Assembly (NCBI RefSeq): GCF_030433895.1
Contig: NZ_JARUXE010000020.1
Location: forward strand, 1 to 64,000
Reading direction: 5' to 3'
Length of the DNA stretch: 64,000 nt
Source: Arthrobacter sp. PsM3
GTDB taxonomy: Bacteria; Actinomycetota; Actinomycetes; Actinomycetales; Micrococcaceae
The position numbers and the translations under genes were made by a program. Below are positions 16,764 through 25,459 of this stretch, piece after piece; the first letter of the stretch is position 1, and the number at the start of each line of letters is the position of its first letter. The notes under the pieces were generated by a model that ran no database searches, was not told the origin of the DNA, and saw only the letters and a program-made list of their open reading frames with translations.

Positions 16764-17318
16764 GGAACGCTCGATTCTCCGTAGGATCCCCGTTCAACTC
16801 CACCACGGGCAAACATCCGCTGACAGGGTCTTCCGCCCCCGGGCAAGCCTCCGTTTGGGACTCCCGGGCCGGTCGGCGCGGGACCGGAAGGTCAGCCCCT
16901 CGGACACCTACGGGAGACTCGGCTGGCTTTCCCAGCGAACGTCAAGGTTCACCCACTCATAATGGACCGAAGCTCCGGTCAACCGCTATTTGACCGGAGC
17001 TTCGCCATTTCGCCTGCCACCGCGCCACCGGCCACCCCCGCGGCGGCGGTGGTAATCCATGAGCGGCGTCCTGGCCGGCGCTTGGGACAGAAAGCACGGC
17101 GGTTGCCAGCAGCAGCGGCTGCTCGGGCTTTGATAGCACGCCGGTCACCACGGACCCCGGGGATCTGGATTCCCAGCCGGCCGCAATCTTCAGCCGCTAT
17201 GATCAGCGGCGGGGACCGGACGGGAAGTCCGGGATTGGTACAGCGGTATCGCCGCCCGGCACTCCGGAGGACGCAATTCCGGCGGGACGGCAGCCGCGCA
17301 ATGTGGGCGGGAGGTGCC
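16764..17318. other. divergent intergenic region with a perfect inverted repeat
   Basis: 555 bases without a supported gene, between the cytochrome operon and the esterase. An open frame continues upstream of the esterase to 16962, but it reads through a hairpin and is Arg/Pro-rich, so it is not taken as coding. The inverted repeat at 16968-17004 is the only clear structure. Confidence 0.5.
16968..17004. repeat. 15-bp perfect inverted repeat (hairpin)
   Basis: Arms CGAAGCTCCGGTCAA (16968-16982) and its exact complement (16990-17004), loop of 7 bases, no T-run after either arm. It lies between divergently transcribed genes, so terminator function is unexpected; an operator or the remnant of a lost gene's terminator are both possible. 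Confidence 0.6.
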
Positions 17319-18614
17319 ATGGGGAAATTCATTCTGGCTCTCAACATCATTGACGGGCCCTTGATCGTCGCGTCATACGTTCTCAGCATCGCCCTCTGCG
17401 CCACTCTTCTGATGCGACGCGCGCCAAGGACGCTGGCCATGACGGCACTCTCGGGCGCAGCCGGCGCCGCGGCCGGGGCCGTCATCGTGCTGGTGGCGGA
17501 GCAGATCATGCACGCATTCGGCGGTCCCCTCGGGTGGGCCGTTCGCATCTGGGTCATAGCGTTCTTCGCCGGCTTAGGCCTCTGCGGCGCAAACCTCCGG
17601 GCCTCCGGCCCCTGGCGCAAGGTGCTCGCATCCGTCGCAGTTCTCAGCTTCGCTGCCAGCGCGGCCTTAGGTATCAATGCATATTACGGACTGAACGCGA
17701 CCCTGGCCTCATTCCTGGGGGTCTCCCTCGCCCCGAGGATTGACCTGGGACCGGCCGCACACCATGCCGCCGCACCGCAGAAGCCCCTGTGGGAAACCTG
17801 GAAGGCACCTGCAGGAATGCCCTCCGAGGGTTCAACCGCCCAAGTCCTCATCCCGCCGCAAATATCCGGGTTTCCCTCCCGCCCGGCGGGCCTGTACTTG
17901 CCCCCGGCAGCACGGGTCCCCAACCCTCCGGCGTTGCCACTGGTGGTTCTGATGATGGGACAGCCCGGAGATCCGGACCCCCAGCATGCCGCCGAAGTCC
18001 TCAACGACTACGCCGCACACCATGACGGACTGGCGCCGATCGTCATCGTTGCAGACCAGCTTGGCGACCCCCTGGTCGACAATCTGTGCCTCGACTCACC
18101 GCTTTACGGACGTCCGGAAACCTTCATCAACCGCGACGTGGTCGACTGGGCACGCATCCACCTGAACATCATTGACAACCCGAAATACTGGACCATTGCG
18201 GGCTATTCCCATGGCGGCCAGTGCGCCATTTCCTTCGCCGCCAAATACCCCTCGATCTGGGGCAACGTTGTGGACATCTCCGGGGAAGAATTCCCCGGAG
18301 CCGAGAACCCCGAGACCAACCTCCGCGAAGTGTTCGGCGGCAACCAGGCAGCCTACGACGCCGAAAAGCCGGTCAACATCATGAAACAACAGAGGTACCC
18401 CAACACCCAGGGCATCTTCACGGCCTCAACCGACGACCCCGTCTACCTCGAGGCTGCCCGTCATGTCTCGGCGGCAGCAGCAGCCGCGGGAATGACCGTC
18501 ACCTACTACGAGGTCCCTGACGGGGGACACGGAATCGCGGCGCTGAACGGCGGCCTGAACAAGGGATTCGAACTCCTCTTCCCCCGGCTCGGGCTCTCCC
18601 AGCCCTCCTCCTAG
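17319..18614 (+). CDS. membrane-anchored alpha/beta hydrolase (putative esterase)
   Basis: A 431-aa protein. Residues 1-135 hold four predicted helices, and the remainder is an alpha/beta-hydrolase domain that should face outward. The nucleophile elbow is GYSHGGQ (S297), and the C-terminal histidine is in DGGHGIA (H404); an acid residue lies in the segment STDDP. The layout (N-terminal helices plus esterase domain) resembles the corynebacterial mycolyltransferase-like and esterase D-type secreted hydrolases, but mycolate transfer is not expected in this lineage, so the substrate is open. GGGAGG five to six bases before the ATG at 17319 fixes the start. Confidence 0.8.
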   Translation: MGKFILALNIIDGPLIVASYVLSIALCATLLMRRAPRTLAMTALSGAAGAAAGAVIVLVAEQIMHAFGGPLGWAVRIWVIAFFAGLGLCGANLRASGPWRKVLASVAVLSFAASAALGINAYYGLNATLASFLGVSLAPRIDLGPAAHHAAAPQKPLWETWKAPAGMPSEGSTAQVLIPPQISGFPSRPAGLYLPPAARVPNPPALPLVVLMMGQPGDPDPQHAAEVLNDYAAHHDGLAPIVIVADQLGDPLVDNLCLDSPLYGRPETFINRDVVDWARIHLNIIDNPKYWTIAGYSHGGQCAISFAAKYPSIWGNVVDISGEEFPGAENPETNLREVFGGNQAAYDAEKPVNIMKQQRYPNTQGIFTASTDDPVYLEAARHVSAAAAAAGMTVTYYEVPDGGHGIAALNGGLNKGFELLFPRLGLSQPSS

Positions 18615-18676
18615 GCGCGGGCCAGCGAGCGACGGCGAGAACCGGCGCCGTCACGTTCGACAAGCTCAAGCCCTGA

Positions 18677-18751
18677 GCACGGCAACGCGGGGTCACCTAG
18701 CGCCCATAATCCGCCGCCGGATGGGCCGAAAGTGACCCCGCGTTGCTGTGC
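18677..18751. repeat. intergenic palindromic repeat, copy 2
   Basis: Outer arms of 15 bp (18682-18696 and 18732-18746, GCAACGCGGGGTCAC and its complement), extended by GCAC/GTGC, and inner arms GCCCAT/ATGGGC around a 13-base loop. It is the same element as 52321-52383 but in the opposite orientation. Confidence 0.8.
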
Positions 18752-18761
18752 CGCGGTGAAC

Positions 18762-18767
18762 TAGGCT
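18762..18767 (+). promoter_or_regulatory. leaderless -10 hexamer for maf
   Basis: TAGGCT, 6 bp (GGAACG), then the GTG at 18774. Confidence 0.6.
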
Positions 18768-18773
18768 GGAACG

Positions 18774-19451
18774 GTGACCCGCCTCATTCTTGCTTCCCAG
18801 TCCCCCGCCCGCACCAAGCTGCTGACCGACGCCGGCATCCGGCACGAGATCCTCGTCTCCGATGTGGACGAGGATGCCGTCCAGGCCCGCTACGGCGTGA
18901 CCGACCCGCACGACACCGCCCTGCTCCTGGCCCGGGCCAAGGCCGAGGCCGTCGCCTCCCTGCCCGAAGCCGACGGCGCGCTGGTGATCGGCTGCGATTC
19001 GGTCTTTGAATTCGACGGCGAGGCGCACGGCAAGCCGTACACCGCCGAGGTTGCCCGGGAGCGGATGCTCCGGATGAGCGGCAGCAAAGGTGTGCTGCAC
19101 ACCGGGCACTGGCTCGTCGACTGCCGCGACACCGAGGAGTCCGATGAATCCGGGGCGGCAGGTTCCGGCGCGACCCTCGGGCACGTCTCCTCCGCCGAGG
19201 TCCACTTCATGGAGATGAGCGCCGAGGAAATCGACACCTACATCGCGACCGGGGAGCCGCTGCAGTGCGCCGGCTCCTTCACGATCGACGGCTACGGCGG
19301 GGCGTTCATCCGCAAGGTCGACGGCGACCCCCACGCCGTCGTCGGGCTTTCCATTTCCACCCTCCGCGGGCTGCTGGGCAAAGCGCAGGTGGGCATCACC
19401 GAACTGTGGACCACCGGTGCCGCGGATCCCGCACTGCTCCGGGCTGAGTGA
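18774..19451 (+). CDS. maf: Maf family nucleoside triphosphate pyrophosphatase
   Basis: A 225-aa house-cleaning pyrophosphatase hydrolysing non-canonical or modified NTPs (dTTP/UTP or m7GTP classes). Conserved elements are the N-terminal LILASQSPARTKLL, the catalytic-base region GCDSVFEFDGEAHGKP, the S-x-V-x-F-x-EMSAEEIDTYI segment and GSFTIDGYGGAFIRKVDGDPHAVVGLS split over the C-terminal half. It lies just before the carboxylase alpha gene, as maf does in mycobacterial genomes. A short hydrophilic insertion (DTEESDESGAAGSG) separates two strands. The start is leaderless. Confidence 0.93.
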   Translation: MTRLILASQSPARTKLLTDAGIRHEILVSDVDEDAVQARYGVTDPHDTALLLARAKAEAVASLPEADGALVIGCDSVFEFDGEAHGKPYTAEVARERMLRMSGSKGVLHTGHWLVDCRDTEESDESGAAGSGATLGHVSSAEVHFMEMSAEEIDTYIATGEPLQCAGSFTIDGYGGAFIRKVDGDPHAVVGLSISTLRGLLGKAQVGITELWTTGAADPALLRAE

Positions 19452-19464
19452 GCTAATTTGCAGA

Positions 19465-19487
19465 CCTTTGTAGCAACCCTACAAAGG
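19465..19487. promoter_or_regulatory. candidate operator upstream of the carboxylase alpha gene
   Basis: A perfect 9-bp inverted repeat, CCTTTGTAG, five bases, CTACAAAGG. The TTGTAG-N5-CTACA core is also found upstream of accD (4567-4583). It lies about 30 bp before a TAATAT hexamer (19517-19522) and 58 bp before a TAGGCT hexamer (19546-19551), either of which could be the -10. Confidence 0.6.
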
Positions 19488-19575
19488 CTGGGCGCTTTAC
19501 GCGCGGAATCCGCAAGTAATATCGGCGGAACCCACAAAACCGCGCTAGGCTCCCTGAAGGAAAGAAGGAGACGCC

Positions 19576-21441
<1,866 letters not shown>

Positions 21442-21450
21442 CAGCCCGAA

Positions 21451-21493
21451 GGGCGGGACGCAGGCGCGCCTCTGGCGCCCCCGTGTCCCGCCC
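21451..21493. terminator. GC-rich hairpin after accA
   Basis: Arms GGGCGGGAC (21451-21459) and GTCCCGCCC (21485-21493) around a GC-rich 25-base loop that itself contains GGCGC/GCGCC pairing. No T-run, so it may be an attenuating or Rho-assisted site. Confidence 0.45.
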
Positions 21494-21496
21494 GTG

Positions 21497-21502
21497 CAGA
21501 CT
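21497..21502 (+). promoter_or_regulatory. leaderless -10 hexamer for the amidotransferase
   Basis: CAGACT, 6 bp (TGGTCT), then the GTG at 21509. It departs from TAnnnT at the first base, so it is the weakest of the set. Confidence 0.45.
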
Positions 21503-21508
21503 TGGTCT

Positions 21509-22240
21509 GTGAAGCCATTCCTGCTCCTTGCCTCCCGGGCCGAGGACGCCGCCGCCGAGGACGAATACGAGGCCTACCTCCGCTACGGCGGACTCGATCC
21601 CTCACAGCTGAGGCGCATCCGGATGGAAGCCGCTCCGCTGCCCCCGCTGGACCTCTCCGAATACTCCGGCGTGATTGTGGGCGGCAGCCCGTTCACCTCC
21701 AGCGACCCTGCCGAGCAGAAAAGCGACGTCCAGCACCGGGTGGAGCATGAGCTTGCTGCCCTGCTCGACCGGATCGTGCCTGCTGACTTCCCCTTCCTCG
21801 GCGCCTGCTACGGGGTCGGCACGCTGGGCCGGCACCAGGGCGCCGTGATCGACCGGACCTACGGCGAGGGGCTTGGCGGGGTGACCATCAAGCTGACCAA
21901 GGAGGGGCTGGTGGACCCGCTACTGCGCGGGATGCCGGAGAGCTTCACGGCTTTCAGCGGCCACAAGGAGGCCTGCAGCCTCCTCCCGTCCCACGCAGTG
22001 CTCCTGGCCGGCTCCGCAGCCTGCCCGGTGCACATGTTCCGGATCAAAACCAACCTGTACGCCACCCAGTTCCACCCGGAGCTCGATGCGCTGGGTCTGG
22101 TCACGAGGATCGACATCTACCGCCATGCCGGATATTTCCCGCCGGAATCTGCAGAGATGCTGATGGTGGAGGCCCGGCGGTTCACGGCCAGCGAACCGAT
22201 GAAAATCCTGCGGAACTTCGTGGAGCTGTACGCGCGCTGA
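21509..22240 (+). CDS. class I glutamine amidotransferase-like protein
   Basis: A 243-aa stand-alone GATase1 domain. The triad is present: C100 in GACYGVGT, H189 and E191 in TQFHPELD. It is like the GuaA-type GATases annotated as putative GMP synthase homologues but has no synthetase domain and no such gene next to it, so the ammonia acceptor or alternative substrate (for example gamma-glutamyl compounds) is unknown. I start at GTG 21509, which has the leaderless promoter pattern; an upstream GTG at 21494 is in frame but would include the promoter. It is convergent with the MHS transporter. Confidence 0.85.
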   Translation: MKPFLLLASRAEDAAAEDEYEAYLRYGGLDPSQLRRIRMEAAPLPPLDLSEYSGVIVGGSPFTSSDPAEQKSDVQHRVEHELAALLDRIVPADFPFLGACYGVGTLGRHQGAVIDRTYGEGLGGVTIKLTKEGLVDPLLRGMPESFTAFSGHKEACSLLPSHAVLLAGSAACPVHMFRIKTNLYATQFHPELDALGLVTRIDIYRHAGYFPPESAEMLMVEARRFTASEPMKILRNFVELYAR

Positions 22241-22259
22241 CCAGGCCGGCAGCCGGCAT

Positions 22260-22300
22260 GGAAATGCCCGGTGTGTTCAGTGAACACACCGGGCATTTCC
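22260..22300. terminator. bidirectional intrinsic terminator
   Basis: A perfect 20-bp inverted repeat (left arm 22260-22279, right arm 22281-22300), effective loop of 3-5 bases, with short A and T tracts at the stem base; lies between convergent genes. Confidence 0.9.
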
Positions 22301-22321
22301 GTCAGTGACTGGGCCGGAGCG

Positions 22322-23734
22322 TCAGGCCACGTTGTTGGTGTAGTCCAGGTCGCGGGTTTCCTTGCTGAGGAACAGTGCGATCAGCGTCAGCACCGACATG
22401 GCGGCGAGGTAGACGCCGACCAGCACGGGGCTGCCCTTCGCCATCTCCCAGAGCCAGACGGCGATGAACGGGGCCACTGCCGCACCGAGGATGCTGGAGA
22501 AGTTGTAGCTGATGGCGGAGCCGGTGTACCGGACGTTCGTCGGGAACAGCTCCGGCAGCAGCGCGCCCATCGGACCGAAAGTCAGCCCCATCAGGGAGAA
22601 ACCGATGATCAGCAGGGCCATCGTGCCGACAAAGCCGGCGCTGAACAGCGGGACGAAGAGCAGGCCGAAGGCGAAGATGCCGATGGTCACGGCGATCAGC
22701 ATCTTGCGGCGGCCGTACTTCTCAGCCAGCGGTCCGGAGACCAGGGTAAAGATGCCGAAGAACACGACGCCGGCAATCAGCATCCAGAGGAAGTCGTTGC
22801 GGCTGTAGCCCAGGCCGGGGACGAACGCGGCCGCGGCGGCCTCGGTCATCGGCTTGCCGGCCTTCTCGGCGGCGGCCTTGGCGGCGTCCAGGCTGGCGGC
22901 GCGGGTGCCGTAGGTCAGCGTGAACGTGGTCATCAGGTAGAACAGCACATAGGTGGCGAGCATGATGAACGTGCCCAGGATCAGCTGGCGCCAGCTGGTC
23001 TTGAAGACCCGGGCCAGCGGCAGCTTGGCGACCTCGTTGGACTCCAGGACCTTAGTGAAGGCGGGGGTTTCGATCAGCTTGAGCCGGACGTACAGGCCGA
23101 TGATGACCATCACGGCACTCAGCAGGAACGGCACGCGCCAGCCCCAGTCCATGAAGGCCTCGGGCGTCAGGGTGTAGCTGAAGACCAGGAAGATCACGTT
23201 GGCGATGATGAAGCCGATCGGCGCACCCAGCTGCGGGAACGTGCCGTAGATGGCTCGCTTGTTCGCCGGGGCGTTCTCGGTGGCCAGCAGCGCCGCGCCG
23301 CTCCATTCCCCGCCGAGGGCAAGGCCTTGGGCAAAGCGCAGGACAACCAGCAGCGCCGGTGCCCAGAAGGTCCAGCCGGGTACGGTCGCCGTCGGCAGGC
23401 AGCCGATCAGGAAGGTGGCAATACCCATGGTCAGCAGCGACGCGACCAGGGTGCCCTTGCGGCCGAACTTGTCACCGAAGTGTCCGAAGACAACGGAGCC
23501 GAGCGGCCGGGCGATGAAGGCGACGCCGAACACAGCGAAGGAGGCCAGCAGCTGCGTGGTCTCGTTCTGGCCGGGGAAGAAGAGCTTCGGGAAGACGAGC
23601 ACGGCGGCGGTGGCGTACACGTAGAAGTCGTAGAACTCAACGGTGGTGCCGATCAGGCTGGCGACGATGACGCGGCCGCGCGAGTTCACCTGTTTGGCGG
23701 ACCCCTGCTCTGCGGAAGTGGCAGTGGATGACAT
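22322..23734 (-). CDS. MHS family MFS transporter
   Basis: A 470-aa major-facilitator protein of the metabolite:H+ symporter group (ShiA/KgtP/ProP-like). Twelve helices are evident. Signatures are SLIGTTVEFYDFYVYATAA in helix 1, GHFGDKFGRKGTL in the 2-3 loop, GLALGGEWSGAALLATENAP in helix 4/loop, and the second-half PLAEKYGRRKM. It has a long hydrophilic loop of Ala/Lys between helices 7 and 8. Candidate substrates are organic acids or osmolytes. The ribosome site is weak. It is divergent from the nitrate operon; repeats at 23815-23857 lie between them. Confidence 0.9.
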   Translation of the reverse strand: MSSTATSAEQGSAKQVNSRGRVIVASLIGTTVEFYDFYVYATAAVLVFPKLFFPGQNETTQLLASFAVFGVAFIARPLGSVVFGHFGDKFGRKGTLVASLLTMGIATFLIGCLPTATVPGWTFWAPALLVVLRFAQGLALGGEWSGAALLATENAPANKRAIYGTFPQLGAPIGFIIANVIFLVFSYTLTPEAFMDWGWRVPFLLSAVMVIIGLYVRLKLIETPAFTKVLESNEVAKLPLARVFKTSWRQLILGTFIMLATYVLFYLMTTFTLTYGTRAASLDAAKAAAEKAGKPMTEAAAAAFVPGLGYSRNDFLWMLIAGVVFFGIFTLVSGPLAEKYGRRKMLIAVTIGIFAFGLLFVPLFSAGFVGTMALLIIGFSLMGLTFGPMGALLPELFPTNVRYTGSAISYNFSSILGAAVAPFIAVWLWEMAKGSPVLVGVYLAAMSVLTLIALFLSKETRDLDYTNNVA

Positions 23735-23814
23735 GTAGTAGCGCTTTCATAAAGGCCGGACCGGTGCTGCTCGAGACCGCCCGGAAAAGGATTCGTATGC
23801 TTACATAATAAGTT

Positions 23815-23857
23815 CTGACGTCCAGTCAGTGGACAAATGTTCCACTATTTGGACATA
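23815..23857. promoter_or_regulatory. inverted and direct repeats upstream of the MHS transporter
   Basis: CTGAC-N5-GTCAG (23815-23829), then TGGACAAATGTTCCA, an imperfect palindrome, and a further TGGACA copy. They lie just upstream of an AT-rich stretch (CATAATAAG) that could hold the -10 of the minus-strand MHS gene. Possible operator region; regulator unknown. Confidence 0.35.
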
Positions 23858-23937
23858 GAGATTCGTCTCACGTGGTGGTCATCACACTACGCCTCACTGC
23901 ACCCCTCACGCCGCCACAAACGCGCCGATAGGCAAAC

Positions 23938-23975
23938 GTCACAGCACGTTAACAAACGGCGAGGGTCCCGGAAAC
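23938..23975 (+). promoter_or_regulatory. GlnR-like box upstream of narK
   Basis: Half-sites GTCAC, TTAAC, CGAGG and GAAAC at exact 11-bp steps (5 bases + 6-base spacer). The known actinobacterial GlnR consensus is gTnAC-n6-GaAAC-n6-GTnAC-n6-GaAAC, so the first and last match well and the middle two poorly. The last half-site ends 10 bp before TACTTT. Confidence 0.5.
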
Positions 23976-23985
23976 GCGGCTTCCC

Positions 23986-23991
23986 TACTTT
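23986..23991 (+). promoter_or_regulatory. probable -10 hexamer of narK-nasC-nasB
   Basis: TACTTT, 10 bp after the last half-site of the GlnR-like box, leaving a leader of about 25 bases with a full ribosome site before GTG 24022. Confidence 0.5.
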
Positions 23992-24021
23992 GGAAGGACA
24001 ACATCCCCAAAGGAGGTCCCC

Positions 24022-25458
24022 GTGACTGCTGAACGAACTGCGAGCGCCGAAGCCGGCGTTTCCCCCGGCCTTTCCCCCCGAATCGACGCCGGCACCACCC
24101 TCGGCGGCACCGCCCTGGAGTTCCGTCCCGGCCGCTGGATCGCCCACTGGGATGCCGAGAACAAGGACCAGTGGGAGTCCCAGGGCCGCTCCATTGCCAA
24201 GCGCAACCTGAACTGGTCCATCTTCGCGGAGTTCCTGGGATTCGTGGTCTGGCAGCTGTGGTCGATTGTGGTCGTCCAGCTTCCCGCGGCCGGCTTCACC
24301 TTCACCACCTCGGAAATCTTCTGGCTGATCTCGATGCCCAGCCTGGTCGGCGCCACGCTGCGCATTCCCTACACCTTTATGGTCCCCCGCTTCGGCGGCC
24401 GCAACTGGACCATCGTCTCGGCCCTGCTGCTGCTGATCCCCTCGACCGGGCTGGCCATGTGCGTCTCCAACCCGGAGACCCGGTTCGGCACCATGCTGTT
24501 CGTGGCGGCGCTGGCGGGCTTCGGCGGCGGCAACTTCGCCAGCTCGATGGCCAACATCACCTTCTTCTACCCGGCCCGTGAAAAGGGCTGGGCGCTGGGC
24601 CTGAACGCCGCCGGCGGAAACCTCGGCGCCGCCGTCGCACAGCTTGCCGTTCCGATTGCGATCACCCTGTTGGCCGCCGGCACCGTGAACCTGCCGGTCG
24701 CCGGACTCATGTGGGTCCCGCTGATCCTGCTCGCCGCGTTCGGCGCCTGGAAGTACATGGACAACCTCACCAGCGCCAAGGGCGACGTCGCGGGCTCACT
24801 CGCCGCGCTCAAGGAACCGCACCTGTGGATCATGGCACTGCTGTACATCGGCACCTTCGGCTCGTTCATCGGCTTCGCCGGCGTGTTCCCCAAGCTCATC
24901 AAGGACTACTTCCCGGCGTTCTCCTCCATCGGCGTCGGCACCGTGGCCCTGTCCCTCGCATTCCTGGGCCCGCTGGTCGGCTCGCTGGCCCGCCCCTACG
25001 GCGGACGCATGGCGGACCGCATGGGCGGCGCCCGGATGACCGTCGCAGCGTTCGGCGCGATGGCCGTCATCACCCTCACCATGGTCTGGACCCTGCCGCT
25101 GAAGAACTTCTGGCTCTTCCTGGGCCTGTTCCTGCTGCTCTTCACCGCCAGCGGCTTTGGCAACGGTGCAACGTACCGGATGATCCCGATCATCTTCGCC
25201 ACCTCCAGCCGGGCAGCAAGGGCGGGCGCCAGCACCGTGGCCACCCAGCGGCTGGCCTCCTCGGCACTGGGCCTGATCTCGGCCATCGGCGCCTACGGCG
25301 GCTTCGTCATCCCCCAGGTACTCAACGCCTCGAATACCGCCAGCGGCTCGTACGCCCCCGCGTTCTACGGCTTCGTCGGATCCTATGTCCTGATGCTGGC
25401 CGTGTGCTGGTTCTGCTATATCCGCAACGCCAACCGAAACGCGATGGGACACGTCTAA
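24022..25458 (+). CDS. narK: nitrate/nitrite transporter (NarK/NasA, MFS)
   Basis: A 478-aa nitrate importer of the nitrate/nitrite porter family. The N-terminus is an unusually long hydrophilic segment of about 55 residues before helix 1. The nitrate signature GFGGGNFASSMANITFFYP lies in helix 5 and a second Gly-rich signature, ASGFGNGATYRMIPIIF, in helix 11; conserved arginines in helices 2 and 8 (TLRIPYTF, ARPYGGRMADRMGG) fit anion binding. AAAGGAGGT, a near-perfect ribosome site, precedes the GTG. The nitrate reductase gene starts one base after its stop, so the unit takes up and reduces nitrate for assimilation. Confidence 0.94.
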   Translation: MTAERTASAEAGVSPGLSPRIDAGTTLGGTALEFRPGRWIAHWDAENKDQWESQGRSIAKRNLNWSIFAEFLGFVVWQLWSIVVVQLPAAGFTFTTSEIFWLISMPSLVGATLRIPYTFMVPRFGGRNWTIVSALLLLIPSTGLAMCVSNPETRFGTMLFVAALAGFGGGNFASSMANITFFYPAREKGWALGLNAAGGNLGAAVAQLAVPIAITLLAAGTVNLPVAGLMWVPLILLAAFGAWKYMDNLTSAKGDVAGSLAALKEPHLWIMALLYIGTFGSFIGFAGVFPKLIKDYFPAFSSIGVGTVALSLAFLGPLVGSLARPYGGRMADRMGGARMTVAAFGAMAVITLTMVWTLPLKNFWLFLGLFLLLFTASGFGNGATYRMIPIIFATSSRAARAGASTVATQRLASSALGLISAIGAYGGFVIPQVLNASNTASGSYAPAFYGFVGSYVLMLAVCWFCYIRNANRNAMGHV

Positions 25459-25459
25459 C

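Noticed and set aside
16962..17318. N-terminal extension of the membrane esterase
   Set aside because: Arg/Pro-rich, reads through a perfect inverted repeat, and a good GGGAGG ribosome site precedes the ATG at 17319.
22271..23731. 486-codon open frame antisense to the MHS transporter
   Set aside because: Gln/Gly/Asp-rich shadow that starts inside the terminator hairpin.
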